From Sphingobacteriales bacterium (GTDB lineage Bacteria > Bacteroidota > Bacteroidia > Sphingobacteriales > Sphingobacteriaceae), in NCBI GenBank assembly GCA_014763615.1, contig JACXVB010000014.1, positions 16,927 to 80,926 on the forward strand: a DNA stretch of 64,000 nt. The letters are read 5' to 3'. Every line of letters begins with the position of its first letter. Positions within the stretch are counted from its first letter, which is position 1. Below, piece after piece: positions 9,163 through 17,902 of this stretch. Below the pieces are notes generated by a model that was given only the letters and a program-made list of their open reading frames with translations, had not been told where the DNA came from and ran no database searches. Made by a program: the position numbers and the translations under genes.

Positions 9163-9220
9163 TTAAAGTGGACTGATTTGAAACGATTGCAACCACGTAA
9201 AAAAATTGCTAAAGCATTTC
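9163..9220 (+). ncRNA. SAM-II riboswitch in the metK leader
   Basis: The leader carries the conserved SAM-II aptamer elements in order: GTGG (9168-9171), CTGATTT (9173-9179), ATTGCAA (9186-9192), CCAC (9193-9196) pairing with GTGG as stem P1, an A-rich loop, and GCTAAAG (9208-9214). The spacing agrees with the SAM-II RNA whose crystal structure is known, which has CUGAUUU, AUUGCAA and GCUAAAA in the same places. GAAA (9180-9183) can pair with TTTC (9217-9220) as the pseudoknot. SAM binding should lower expression of metK, the SAM-making enzyme. The aptamer ends about 55 bases before the ATG, longer than usual for direct occlusion of the start site. Confidence 0.85.
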
Positions 9221-9275
9221 TTTTATTCTGCATCACTTCAACCATCCTTATTTTTTTATTGATAAAAACATAAAT

Positions 9276-10529
9276 ATGCCTTATTTATTCACATCAGAGT
9301 CAGTTTCTGAAGGTCACCCAGATAAAGTTGCCGATCAAATTTCGGATGCTTTAATCGACAATTTTTTAGCTTTTGATAAAAACTCTAAAGTAGCTTGCGA
9401 AACTTTGGTTACTACTGGTCAGGTAGTTTTAGCCGGAGAAGTAAAATCATCTACTTATCTAGATGTTCAAAAAATTGCTAGAGATGTTATTAAAAAGATA
9501 GGTTATACTAAGTCTGAATACATGTTTGAAGCCAATTCATGCGGTATTCTATCAGCCATTCATGATCAATCACAGGATATTAACCAAGGTGTTGACCGCT
9601 CCAACCCTGAAGAGCAAGGTGCTGGCGACCAAGGAATGATGTTTGGTTATGCTACTAACGAAACCGACAATTATATGCCTTTGGCTTTAGATTTAGCGCA
9701 CAAATTATTAATTGAGTTGGCTGCTTTACGTAGAGAAAATAAAGAAATTACTTATTTAAGACCAGATGCCAAATCTCAAGTAACTATCGAGTATAATGAT
9801 GATCACCAACCTATCAGAATAGATAGTATTGTGATTTCTACGCAACATGATGATTTTGATGAAGAAGCTGCGATGTTAGCTAAAATCAAAAAAGACATCA
9901 TTAGCATTTTGATTCCTAGAGTTAAGGCGGCTATCAAACCAGAATTGCAAAAGCTTTTTAATGATCAAATTAAATATCACATTAACCCAACCGGAAAATT
10001 TGTAATTGGTGGCCCACATGGGGATACCGGTTTAACCGGAAGAAAAATTATTGTTGATACTTACGGTGGAAAAGGTGCTCATGGTGGTGGTGCTTTTTCT
10101 GGTAAAGATCCTTCAAAAGTTGACCGCTCTGCAGCTTATGCTACCCGTCATATTGCCAAAAACTTGGTCGCTGCTGGTGTTGCCGACGAAGTTTTAGTAC
10201 AAGTTTCTTATGCTATTGGAGTAGCAGAACCTTGCGGTATTTTTATTGATACCAAAGGAACGGCAAAAGTTAATCTAACTGATGGAGAGATTGCCAAAAA
10301 AGTAGAAAAAGTATTTGATATGCGTCCTTACTTTATTGAGCAAAGATTAAAACTAAGAAATCCGATTTACTCTGAAACTGCTGCTTACGGACACATGGGA
10401 CGTGAAAATGAAGTGGTGAAAAAAACTTTTTATGGTGCTAACGGCGAACAGAAAGTTGTAGAAGTTGAATTATTCACTTGGGAAAAACTAGATTTTGTGG
10501 ATAAAGTAAAAGCTGAATTTGGATTATAA
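9276..10529 (+). CDS. metK: S-adenosylmethionine synthase
   Basis: Makes S-adenosylmethionine from methionine and ATP. The 417-aa protein has the N-terminal signature [15 protein letters not shown] (about residues 12-26), the ATP-binding segment [12 protein letters not shown] (about 115-126) and the glycine-rich loop with [16 protein letters not shown] (about 272-287), all intact. It stands alone on the plus strand behind a promoter and a SAM-II riboswitch, and a strong bidirectional terminator follows at 10548-10581. Feedback control by its own product is therefore visible in the sequence. Confidence 0.98.
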   Translation: MPYLFTSESVSEGHPDKVADQISDALIDNFLAFDKNSKVACETLVTTGQVVLAGEVKSSTYLDVQKIARDVIKKIGYTKSEYMFEANSCGILSAIHDQSQDINQGVDRSNPEEQGAGDQGMMFGYATNETDNYMPLALDLAHKLLIELAALRRENKEITYLRPDAKSQVTIEYNDDHQPIRIDSIVISTQHDDFDEEAAMLAKIKKDIISILIPRVKAAIKPELQKLFNDQIKYHINPTGKFVIGGPHGDTGLTGRKIIVDTYGGKGAHGGGAFSGKDPSKVDRSAAYATRHIAKNLVAAGVADEVLVQVSYAIGVAEPCGIFIDTKGTAKVNLTDGEIAKKVEKVFDMRPYFIEQRLKLRNPIYSETAAYGHMGRENEVVKKTFYGANGEQKVVEVELFTWEKLDFVDKVKAEFGL

Positions 10530-10547
10530 TATCCCGATAAGCCATTC

Positions 10548-10581
10548 AAAAAAGCTGAACATTAACAAGTTCAGCTTTTTT
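10548..10581. terminator. bidirectional intrinsic terminator after metK
   Basis: A perfect 13-bp inverted repeat (arms 10548-10560 and 10569-10581, AAAAAAGCTGAAC and its complement) with an 8-base loop has T tracts on both strands. It ends metK on the plus strand and overlaps the last codons of the converging NTPase gene on the minus strand. Confidence 0.85.
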
Positions 10582-11071
10582 TGTTTAAGAAATAGGTGTG
10601 ATCTACAAACTCCATATTTTCAAACTTATATTTCTCTACCACCTCGCCGAGTAAAGAGTCTCTCACTAAAAGCAAAATTTCTGTAGATGGTGATTTTTCA
10701 GAAATTTCAAGCAAAATCTCAGACAAAACAGGTTCTAATCCATTTCCATCCAATTCTAATTTTCCAATCTCATCAACTACTAAAAGTTTTGGCGGATGTT
10801 TTGCAGCAAGCCGAAGAATACTTCTAGCTTTTTCAAAACCCGTATTTAGAAAAATAAACCTTCCAACTGCGGTAATATCCTCCTGATTTAAATCGGCAGT
10901 TTCAAAATCGTATAACTTTTGTTCTGCAATATCTAAAAGCTTTCGTTTGTTTCCGATATCAGGCGTTAAAATGCCTGATACGCCTTCTTGATTTTTTATC
11001 CAAATAAAAACCCTGCTTGTTTTACCAGATTGAATAGAATCAGAGAATATAAAAACTCTATTTTTAATCAT
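10571..11071 (-). CDS. THEP1-like nucleoside-triphosphatase
   Basis: P-loop NTPase of 166 aa resembling the THEP1 nucleoside-triphosphatase family. The Walker A region is SDSIQSGKTS (residues 10-19), with the first glycine of GxxxxGKT replaced by serine, and Walker B is LLVVDEIGKLEL (about 95-106), the DEIGKxEL form typical of THEP1. A substrate cannot be assigned. The stop codon lies within the metK terminator hairpin. Its start overlaps the end of the multi-pass membrane gene upstream by 8 bases, implying translational coupling and possibly an ATPase-membrane partnership. Confidence 0.75.
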   Translation of the reverse strand: MIKNRVFIFSDSIQSGKTSRVFIWIKNQEGVSGILTPDIGNKRKLLDIAEQKLYDFETADLNQEDITAVGRFIFLNTGFEKARSILRLAAKHPPKLLVVDEIGKLELDGNGLEPVLSEILLEISEKSPSTEILLLVRDSLLGEVVEKYKFENMEFVDHTYFLNKKS

Positions 11072-12053
11072 TATTACGTAAACTTAAAGCCAATAGATTG
11101 AGAATAAACTCTCTGTACACTTTTATACCTTTTGCATCCTTTTTTGCCATAGCCATTGCTGGTTTTATCTGATTTTGGGTTTTAGACAGTAAAATAAAAA
11201 TAGTTGAAAAATCTTGTCGATAATGTTCTCTTTGCTTGTTTAACCACCAAATGAGCGCACTTCTAATCAATGGCGAGGCTAGCCACCAAACAAACAGCAT
11301 AAAAAGTGTACGGTAAAAGCTACTCCATAAAATCTCTGAATGGGTGAATAAAGCGATAAAATATATGACAAAGATTAGTAGGAAAGGAATCAGCATTTTC
11401 ATGAAATAACTGCCCTTTTTAGCCGCTGATACTTGTGGCAAAACTACCTCTTCTGCATCAAACTTCAACTGTCTTCTACTTAAATTATTTGGAACATTAA
11501 TGCTCAAATATGCCACATACAAAGCCCAAGTAAAATAAGCTAACAGATATATTACAATTATCCAACTGCTGAAATTGTTAATGTTCAGGTTTAAATTTTT
11601 AAAAACCTCGCTAGAAAAATCATCGAAAGCTTTAAAAAAAGTGGTACCAAAGAATATCCACAACACCAATAGTTTTTGCAATGCGGTTTCCATCAAACTA
11701 AAAACGGCATGAAATAAGGTTGCAAAACTTTGCTTTTTAACAATTTGAAAAATAATTGCGCCACTAAATCCTTGGAAAGCTACCGCCAAATAAGCCATTG
11801 GCGGGCTTTGCGGACTTACTGCTGCCTTAATCAATAAAACCAAAAAAGTAGCTTTTAATATGCTTCTGAAAGGGTTCTTACTGTAAAAAGCAATCAGTCT
11901 GATGACCAAAATGGCGAACGCTGCTAAAAAGAAGCCAGAGAATGGAATCTGAAATGCATGTAAAATTCCGCCTAAACCAGATTCGCTTAGCGCCCAAAGT
12001 GCAGTAAGTTTATCTATATTTCTTAGATTAGCCGAAGGTTTAAGCAATTCCAA
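11064..12053 (-). CDS. multi-pass membrane protein paired with THEP1-like NTPase
   Basis: Unrecognised integral membrane protein, 329 aa, with about eight hydrophobic segments (roughly residues 40-55, 62-80, 85-105, 120-145, 160-185, 215-240, 245-262). A loop between the later helices holds KFDAEEVVLPQ, and the C-terminal third is cytoplasmic and basic. It may be a permease or channel, but no family motif is evident. It is the first gene of a two-gene minus-strand unit whose second gene is a P-loop NTPase. A divergent gap of 104 bases separates it from the glucokinase-like gene on the plus strand. Confidence 0.65.
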   Translation of the reverse strand: MELLKPSANLRNIDKLTALWALSESGLGGILHAFQIPFSGFFLAAFAILVIRLIAFYSKNPFRSILKATFLVLLIKAAVSPQSPPMAYLAVAFQGFSGAIIFQIVKKQSFATLFHAVFSLMETALQKLLVLWIFFGTTFFKAFDDFSSEVFKNLNLNINNFSSWIIVIYLLAYFTWALYVAYLSINVPNNLSRRQLKFDAEEVVLPQVSAAKKGSYFMKMLIPFLLIFVIYFIALFTHSEILWSSFYRTLFMLFVWWLASPLIRSALIWWLNKQREHYRQDFSTIFILLSKTQNQIKPAMAMAKKDAKGIKVYREFILNLLALSLRNND

Positions 12054-12157
12054 AAACGATTGAATTTTTGATAAAAATAGAACAAATAGTAATTAAAGCA
12101 TACTCATCTTTACATTCACTTTTCCAACAAATGGAAAGTGTAAAATTTCTCTAATTA

Positions 12158-12904
12158 ATGAAAACTAATAAAGCAGAGAACTTTCTGGCAATAGATATTG
12201 GAGGTTCTCACATTAAAGCAACTGTTTTACATCCTAACGGTGAGATGCAGTTTGATTATAAAAAAATAGAAACACCAGAAAAAGCAACCCCACAGCTTTT
12301 AATTGATGCCATTAAAACTCTATTGCAAGATTTTCCATCTTTTGATAAAATTTCTGTAGGCTTTCCGGGTTACGTTAAAGATGGTGTCATTTTTACAGCA
12401 CCTAACTTAGATAGCGAGGCTTGGAAAAACTTCAATTTAAGCAAAGCCCTTAGCAATGAATTTAAAAAACCGGTAAGATTGGTTAATGATGCCGATTTAC
12501 AGGGTTTAGCTGTAATTAGTAGAAAAGGCTTAGAGATGGTCATCACTTTAGGTACCGGATTTGGCACTGCACTTTTTATGGACGGAAAGTTACTTCCGCA
12601 TTTAGAATTAGCACACCTTCCGGTGAGAAAAAACAAAGATTACGATGCTTTTATTGGCGATAAAGCTTTAATTCAAGATGGTGAAGAAAAGTGGAATAAA
12701 AAGATGAAAGAGGTTTTAAACACTTTTAAAACGGTCATCAATTATGATAGGCTTTATCTTAGTGGTGGCAATGCCAAAAAAATCAGCTTTAAGCTAGATG
12801 ATAATATAAAAATTGTGAGCAATAAAGACGGCATTAAAGGTGGGGCATTTCTTTGGCATGCATCAGATGGTTATTGCGTAAAATCGGTTCATCCTGATGA
12901 ATAA
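12158..12904 (+). CDS. ROK-family polyphosphate glucokinase-like kinase
   Basis: Sugar kinase of 248 aa in the ROK/ASKHA superfamily, closest in motif pattern to polyphosphate glucokinases. It has phosphate-1 AIDIGGSHIK (residues 11-20), VGFPGYVKDGVIFTAPNL (about 67-84), the catalytic-Asp segment VNDADLQGL, and LGTGFGTALFMDGKLLPHLE. The phosphoryl donor (polyphosphate or ATP) cannot be settled from sequence. It heads a plus-strand run of gnd, zwf and pgl (gaps 12 and 43 bases, then a 4-base overlap), so it should supply glucose 6-phosphate directly to the oxidative pentose phosphate pathway. Confidence 0.85.
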   Translation: MKTNKAENFLAIDIGGSHIKATVLHPNGEMQFDYKKIETPEKATPQLLIDAIKTLLQDFPSFDKISVGFPGYVKDGVIFTAPNLDSEAWKNFNLSKALSNEFKKPVRLVNDADLQGLAVISRKGLEMVITLGTGFGTALFMDGKLLPHLELAHLPVRKNKDYDAFIGDKALIQDGEEKWNKKMKEVLNTFKTVINYDRLYLSGGNAKKISFKLDDNIKIVSNKDGIKGGAFLWHASDGYCVKSVHPDE

Positions 12905-12916
12905 ATTTTAGATAAA

Positions 12917-14314
12917 ATGGAAAAGAATGTTTTTGGCATGATTGGCTTAGGTACAATGGGCAGAAACCTATTGTTAAACATGGCCGATCATGGTTTCAAA
13001 GTAACCGGTTACGATAAAAGCGAAGAGCAAGTTGCTCATCTCAACAAAGAAGGAATTGCTACAAACACCTATGGAACAACAGATTTAAAAACCTTTATCA
13101 GCAGTTTAAAAACACCAAGAGCGATTATGATGTTGGTGCCAGCGGGTAAAATAGTAGATGCCGTTATTCAGGATTTACTTCCACTTTTAGAGCAAGGAGA
13201 TTTAATTATTGATGGTGGAAATTCTCATTTTACCGATACTGATCATCGTTTTACTTTTTTGAAAGAGAAAGGCATCCACTTTTTTGGAATGGGAATATCT
13301 GGTGGAGAAAAAGGCGCAAGATTTGGCCCCAGCATGATGCCTGGCGGCGATGAAAAAGCTTATGATGTGGTAAAACCAATCTTAGAAGCCGTATCAGCAA
13401 AAGTGAATCATGAGCCTTGTGTAACTTATATCGGTCCGGGTGCTTCTGGGCATTTTGTAAAAATGGTTCATAATGGTATTGAGTATGCTTTGATGCAGTT
13501 AATTGCAGAGGCTTATGAAATCATGAAAACCGGATTAAAAATGGATGATGCTGCCATCGGCGAAACTTTTAAGACGTGGAATCAAGGTCGTTTACATTCT
13601 TACTTACTAGAAATTACTACTGATATTTTTCAATACACGGCTCCAGGCGATGAGAAAATCTTGATTAATTATATCAAAGATGAAGCAAAAGCAAAAGGAA
13701 CAGGTAAATGGACCTCGCAAGAATCTATGGATTTACAAGCGGCCACCACTTGCATTGATACCGCTGTCTCTATGAGAGATTTATCTAAACAAAAAGATTG
13801 GCGCTTAAAGGCTGCTGAGCTATATCCTCCAGCCAAAGCTTTTCAAACAGACGCAAAAGTTTTTTTACATGATTTAGAAAATGCACTTTACTTTGCCACC
13901 GTTATCACTTATGCCCAAGGAATGGAAATGTTGTACAAAGCATCTCAAGAATTAAACTATCATCTCAATTTAGCCAATTGTGCTAAAATTTGGAGAGGTG
14001 GATGTATCATCAGGGCAGCCTTTTTAGACGATATCTATCAAGCATTTCAAAATAAAAACTTACAACATCTTTTGTTGAATCAGGCTGTAGCCGATAAAAT
14101 TAAACAAACAGAAAAAGGTACTAGAAACATCCTTCATCATGCCATTGAGGCTCAAATCAGTATGCCCGTATTCACCTCGGCCTTAAGCTATTTTGATAGT
14201 TTTAAAACTGCCAGAATGCCTTCTAACTTAATCCAAGCGCAAAGAGATTATTTTGGAGCACATACTTACGAAAGAATAGATCAAGAAGGGATCTTTCACA
14301 CACAATGGAACTAA
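12917..14314 (+). CDS. gnd: 6-phosphogluconate dehydrogenase (decarboxylating)
   Basis: Converts 6-phosphogluconate and NADP+ to ribulose 5-phosphate, CO2 and NADPH. The 465-aa protein has the Rossmann start GMIGLGTMGRNLLLNMADHG, the substrate region GISGGEKGARFGPSMMPGG (about residues 127-145) and the catalytic HFVKMVHNGIEYALMQ (about 180-195, with Lys and the family HNGIEY). The length is normal for the long, dimeric type. It lies between the glucokinase-like gene and zwf in one operon; placing gnd before zwf and pgl is unusual in order but not in content. Confidence 0.96.
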   Translation: MEKNVFGMIGLGTMGRNLLLNMADHGFKVTGYDKSEEQVAHLNKEGIATNTYGTTDLKTFISSLKTPRAIMMLVPAGKIVDAVIQDLLPLLEQGDLIIDGGNSHFTDTDHRFTFLKEKGIHFFGMGISGGEKGARFGPSMMPGGDEKAYDVVKPILEAVSAKVNHEPCVTYIGPGASGHFVKMVHNGIEYALMQLIAEAYEIMKTGLKMDDAAIGETFKTWNQGRLHSYLLEITTDIFQYTAPGDEKILINYIKDEAKAKGTGKWTSQESMDLQAATTCIDTAVSMRDLSKQKDWRLKAAELYPPAKAFQTDAKVFLHDLENALYFATVITYAQGMEMLYKASQELNYHLNLANCAKIWRGGCIIRAAFLDDIYQAFQNKNLQHLLLNQAVADKIKQTEKGTRNILHHAIEAQISMPVFTSALSYFDSFKTARMPSNLIQAQRDYFGAHTYERIDQEGIFHTQWN

Positions 14315-14357
14315 GCCACAGACCTAAACTATAAGCAATTTATCAGATCATTAAAAA

Positions 14358-15878
14358 ATGAAATCTAACAACAAACCAAAACCAACCATTTTCATGATTT
14401 TTGGCGGAACTGGGGATTTAGCTGCTCGTAAACTGATTCCCGCTTTGTACAATCTTTTTCTAGAAAAGTACATGCCCAAGGAATTCGCCATCATAGGTTT
14501 GGGTCGGACAGAGTACAGCAATGAAGCTTTTGTGAAAACTTTGCTAGAAGGTGTAAATAAATACTCGAGAAGTGGCAAAGCCGAAAAAGAAAAATGGGCT
14601 GAGTTTTCTCAACATATCACTTACCTGACCTCTAATGTAAACGATGAAAAGGACTATCAAAAAATGAGTGATATCATCGAAAAATGCGAAAAAGATTGGC
14701 CTGAACCACCCGTAGTGATTCATTATTTAGCAGTTGCGCCTCGCTTCTTCCCTATCATTGCCAGCAACTTAGCAAAAGTGAAGCTTGCAGATAATACAGA
14801 CAGGACAAGAATTGTGGTAGAAAAACCTTTCGGACATGATTTGGCCTCGGCAAAAGAATTAAATGCTTTACTGAGAACTATTTTTAATGAAACGCAGATT
14901 TACAGAATAGATCATTATTTGGGCAAGGAAACGGTACAAAATATGTTGGCTTTCCGCTTTGCTAACGCATTGTTTGAGCCTATTTGGAATAGAAATTATA
15001 TTGAACATGTTCAGATTTCTGTTACTGAAGATATTGGAGTTGAAGACCGCGGCGGATATTACGATGGCTCAGGCGCTTTAAGAGATATGGTGCAAAATCA
15101 TATTTTACAAGTACTTTGTTTAGTAGCTATGGAACCTCCGGTAAGTTTTGATGCAGAAGAAATTCGCAACAGAAAAGTAGAGGTTTTAAGAGCCATGCGT
15201 AAGTTTGGAAATGATGAAATCAGATTCAACACCGTTCGGGGTCAATATGGCGAAGGTTGGGTTCAAGGGAAAAAAGTAGAAGGTTACAGAAACGAGAAAG
15301 ATGTAGCACCAGAATCAAATACCGAAACTTTTGCAGCTTTAAAATTCTTTATTGACAATTGGAGATGGCAGAATGTTCCTTTCTACGTAAGAACTGGAAA
15401 AAGAATGCATCAAAAATCATCCATCATCAGCATACAATTTAAAGATGTTCCACATTTAATTTTCCCTTCGCAATCCTCAGAAAGTTGGCAACAAAACCGC
15501 TTAATCATCAGCATACAGCCAGAAATGAGTATCCGTTTGCAAGTACAAGCAAAAAGACCGGGTTTAGATATGATGTTGAATCCGGTAGATATGGTTTTTA
15601 ATTACGATGGAACCTATGAAACCGATACGCCTGAGGCTTATGAAACCTTGCTTTTAGATGCGATGAAGGGCGACCAAACGCTATTTATGCGTGGTGACCA
15701 AGTAGAAACTGCTTGGGAGTTATTGATGCCCGTTTTAGAAAATTGGGAATCGAGAAAAAGCTTGAGCTTCCCTAATTATTCGGCAGATAGCTGGGGACCA
15801 GAAATAGCTGAAGCACTCATTGCAAAAGATGGCTTCCATTGGTTTACTTTACCTATCAAAAAAGGAGATAAAAAATGA
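14358..15878 (+). CDS. zwf: glucose-6-phosphate 1-dehydrogenase
   Basis: Oxidises glucose 6-phosphate to 6-phosphogluconolactone, making NADPH. At 506 aa it is of normal length. The nucleotide motif FGGTGDLAARKLIPALYNLF is near residues 15-34 and the active-site peptide RIDHYLGKETVQN near 183-195, with the catalytic His and substrate Lys present. Its stop codon overlaps the pgl start as ATGA, showing translational coupling. No regulatory site is visible in the 43-base gap before it. Confidence 0.97.
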   Translation: MKSNNKPKPTIFMIFGGTGDLAARKLIPALYNLFLEKYMPKEFAIIGLGRTEYSNEAFVKTLLEGVNKYSRSGKAEKEKWAEFSQHITYLTSNVNDEKDYQKMSDIIEKCEKDWPEPPVVIHYLAVAPRFFPIIASNLAKVKLADNTDRTRIVVEKPFGHDLASAKELNALLRTIFNETQIYRIDHYLGKETVQNMLAFRFANALFEPIWNRNYIEHVQISVTEDIGVEDRGGYYDGSGALRDMVQNHILQVLCLVAMEPPVSFDAEEIRNRKVEVLRAMRKFGNDEIRFNTVRGQYGEGWVQGKKVEGYRNEKDVAPESNTETFAALKFFIDNWRWQNVPFYVRTGKRMHQKSSIISIQFKDVPHLIFPSQSSESWQQNRLIISIQPEMSIRLQVQAKRPGLDMMLNPVDMVFNYDGTYETDTPEAYETLLLDAMKGDQTLFMRGDQVETAWELLMPVLENWESRKSLSFPNYSADSWGPEIAEALIAKDGFHWFTLPIKKGDKK

Positions 15879-16609
15879 GTTTAAATGTATTTCAGAATCC
15901 GGATGAAGCCATTAAAGCTTTAGCAGATTTCTTTGTGAAATGTGCTAATGAGGCCATAAATGATCATCAACAGTTTTTTGTAGCGCTTTCTGGTGGAAAT
16001 TCACCCAAAAAATTACATCAATTGTTGGCTAGTGATACTTATAAAAATCAGATAGATTGGACCAAAGTAATCTTCTTTTTCGGGGATGAGCGCTATGTGC
16101 CACACAATCACCCAGATAGCAACTATTTAATGGCTAAAGAAACACTTTTAGACCCATTAAATATTGCTGACGAACAAGTTTTCAAGATAGATACCAGTCT
16201 TGATCCGGCTTCGGCAGCTCAAGATTATGCTCGCTGTATTTGTAAGCATTTTAAAGAAGAAGCTATTTTTGATTTGATAATTTTAGGCATGGGTGATGAT
16301 GCACATACTGCTTCCATTTTCCCACATACTCCTTTAGTTTGGATTAATGAAGAATTGGTAAAAGAGGTGTATTTAGAAGACAAAAAAGTTTACCGCATTA
16401 GCATGACGGTGCGATTGATTAATCAGGCTAAAAATGTAGCTTTTTTAACTTTTGGAGAGACCAAAGCGCCTGCTTTAAAAGCTGTTTTAGAAGGAGAAAG
16501 AGATGTAGCGCAGTATCCTTCTCAATTGATCAAACCTAAAAACGGCACTTTAAATTGGTTTGTGGATAAAGCTGCCGCTGGTTTGTTGAAAAAAAATAGT
16601 GCTTTTTAA
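15875..16609 (+). CDS. pgl: 6-phosphogluconolactonase
   Basis: Hydrolyses 6-phosphogluconolactone, closing the step between zwf and gnd. The 244-aa protein has the NagB/RpiA-like motifs ALSGGNSPKKLHQLL (about residues 39-53), FFFGDERYVPHNHPDSNY (about 73-90) and ILGMGDDAHTASIFPHT (about 138-154), the last carrying the catalytic His. It is coupled to zwf through a 4-base ATGA overlap and is the last gene of the pentose phosphate operon. The AT-rich DpnI insertion begins 84 bases downstream. Confidence 0.95.
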   Translation: MSLNVFQNPDEAIKALADFFVKCANEAINDHQQFFVALSGGNSPKKLHQLLASDTYKNQIDWTKVIFFFGDERYVPHNHPDSNYLMAKETLLDPLNIADEQVFKIDTSLDPASAAQDYARCICKHFKEEAIFDLIILGMGDDAHTASIFPHTPLVWINEELVKEVYLEDKKVYRISMTVRLINQAKNVAFLTFGETKAPALKAVLEGERDVAQYPSQLIKPKNGTLNWFVDKAAAGLLKKNSAF

Positions 16610-16693
16610 CACGCTTTTCGCTATATCTTTTTTGAAAACCAATGCTTAGCTCATATCCTCAAAAAAGGATGCCGCTTCAATCTTTAACGCAAA

Positions 16694-17467
16694 ATGAATT
16701 TAAATCTAGATTTATCTTTAGTAAAAAATTACACAAACAACTCACAAATTTCAAGAATACTGACTGAAAATTGGGTAAAGAAAAATTCTTTTTGTCTAAA
16801 TTGTAATAATTGGTGTCTAGAACAATTTAGCAATAACTTACCAGTTGCAGATTTCTATTGCAAAAATTGCCGTCAAGAGTATGAGTTAAAAAGTAAGAAT
16901 GGTAAATTATCTTCTAAGATAGTTGATGGTGCTTATCACACAATGGTTAATAGAATTGAAGCCGAAAATAATCCCAATTTTTTCTTTTTAACCTATGATA
17001 AATCAGATTGGACTGTACGTAATTTTCTCATAATTCCTAAACATTATTTCGTTTCGGATTTTATTGAAAAAAGAAAACCACTTTCTGAAAATGCTAGAAG
17101 AGCTGGATGGACAGGGTGTAATATTCTATTAGACAAAATTCCTTCTTCTGGTAGAATTTTTCTTATTAAAAATTCCAAAATAATAGATAGAGATTTAGTT
17201 TTACATAAATGGAAAGAAACAGAATTCCTAAAGAATGTAAATAAAAAATCACGAGGTTGGATAATTGACATTTTAAATTGTATTGATTTAATTCCTAACA
17301 AAAATTTTAGATTAGAGGATGTTTACAAATTTGAAGCTCATTTAAAATTAAAATATCCTAATAATAGTTTTATAAAAGATAAAATCAGGCAACAGCTTCA
17401 AATATTAAGAGATAGAGATATTATTGAATTTGTTTCCAGAGGTACTTATAAAAAGAAAACATTATGA
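16694..17467 (+). CDS. dpnC: DpnI-family methyl-directed restriction endonuclease
   Basis: Homologue of DpnI, the type IIM enzyme that cuts GATC only when the adenine is methylated. At 257 aa (DpnI 254) it is collinear over its whole length from memory of DpnI. Zinc-site cysteines are at 34, 37, 56 and 59, and the PD-(D/E)xK active site is Asp53, Glu64, Lys66 (VADF and YELKSK), the same numbering as DpnI. The wing region RRAGWTGCNI and the C-terminal winged helix (IKDKIRQQLQILRD, REF-like end) recognise the methylated site. The codon usage is visibly more AT-rich than in pgl, suggesting transfer. No adenine methyltransferase is nearby. Confidence 0.95.
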   Translation: MNLNLDLSLVKNYTNNSQISRILTENWVKKNSFCLNCNNWCLEQFSNNLPVADFYCKNCRQEYELKSKNGKLSSKIVDGAYHTMVNRIEAENNPNFFFLTYDKSDWTVRNFLIIPKHYFVSDFIEKRKPLSENARRAGWTGCNILLDKIPSSGRIFLIKNSKIIDRDLVLHKWKETEFLKNVNKKSRGWIIDILNCIDLIPNKNFRLEDVYKFEAHLKLKYPNNSFIKDKIRQQLQILRDRDIIEFVSRGTYKKKTL

Positions 17468-17799
17468 CTTTTACAGGTGAAAAAGCGATTCAAATACTCA
17501 AACAAAATTTAGAAAATACAAATAATCATATTTGCAATGGTTTTTTCTTCGAAAAAAATGTTTGGATAGCATTTGATAATTATTCCAAAGACTGTTGGGT
17601 AGAGGAATTTCATACTAAAGAAATGGCAATTTGTTGGATAGAAAGATTTTTTGAGATTTCGGAAAAAAAGGATTTTTTTTGTTTAAAAATTAGTGATGAC
17701 TTAATATTTATTCCCGGGGAAGGATACTTAAATTACTTTCTAAATGATGATGATATCTGCTCTGCCAAATTTTATCCAATTTCTCAATACTATAATTAA
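17464..17799 (+). CDS. small protein coupled to the DpnI homologue
   Basis: Unrecognised acidic protein of 111 aa, rich in Phe, Trp, Tyr and Cys (for example KDCWVEEFHTKEMAICWIE), with no signal peptide or membrane segment. Its ATG overlaps the DpnI-homologue stop as ATGA, so the two are translationally coupled and probably transferred together. In Streptococcus pneumoniae a small gene, dpnD, follows dpnC; this protein occupies the same position but I see no convincing similarity to it. It could be a modulator of the nuclease or a distinct partner. Confidence 0.7.
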   Translation: MTFTGEKAIQILKQNLENTNNHICNGFFFEKNVWIAFDNYSKDCWVEEFHTKEMAICWIERFFEISEKKDFFCLKISDDLIFIPGEGYLNYFLNDDDICSAKFYPISQYYN

Positions 17800-17902
17800 T
17801 TATATACTTAATTTTTAATTGATGAGTAAAAATTTTGGGTGATTGTTAAATTTAAATTTTTGTTTTCTTAATTAAATCAGCATTATTAATTCTTACCTAT
17901 AA

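Noticed and set aside
16625..16680. Terminator after pgl
   Set aside because: A weak ATCCT/AGGAT pairing is present, but the stem is only five bases and no T tract follows.
16610..17902. Transposon carrying the DpnI unit
   Set aside because: No transposase, terminal repeats or target-site duplications could be found at either edge despite the AT-rich composition.
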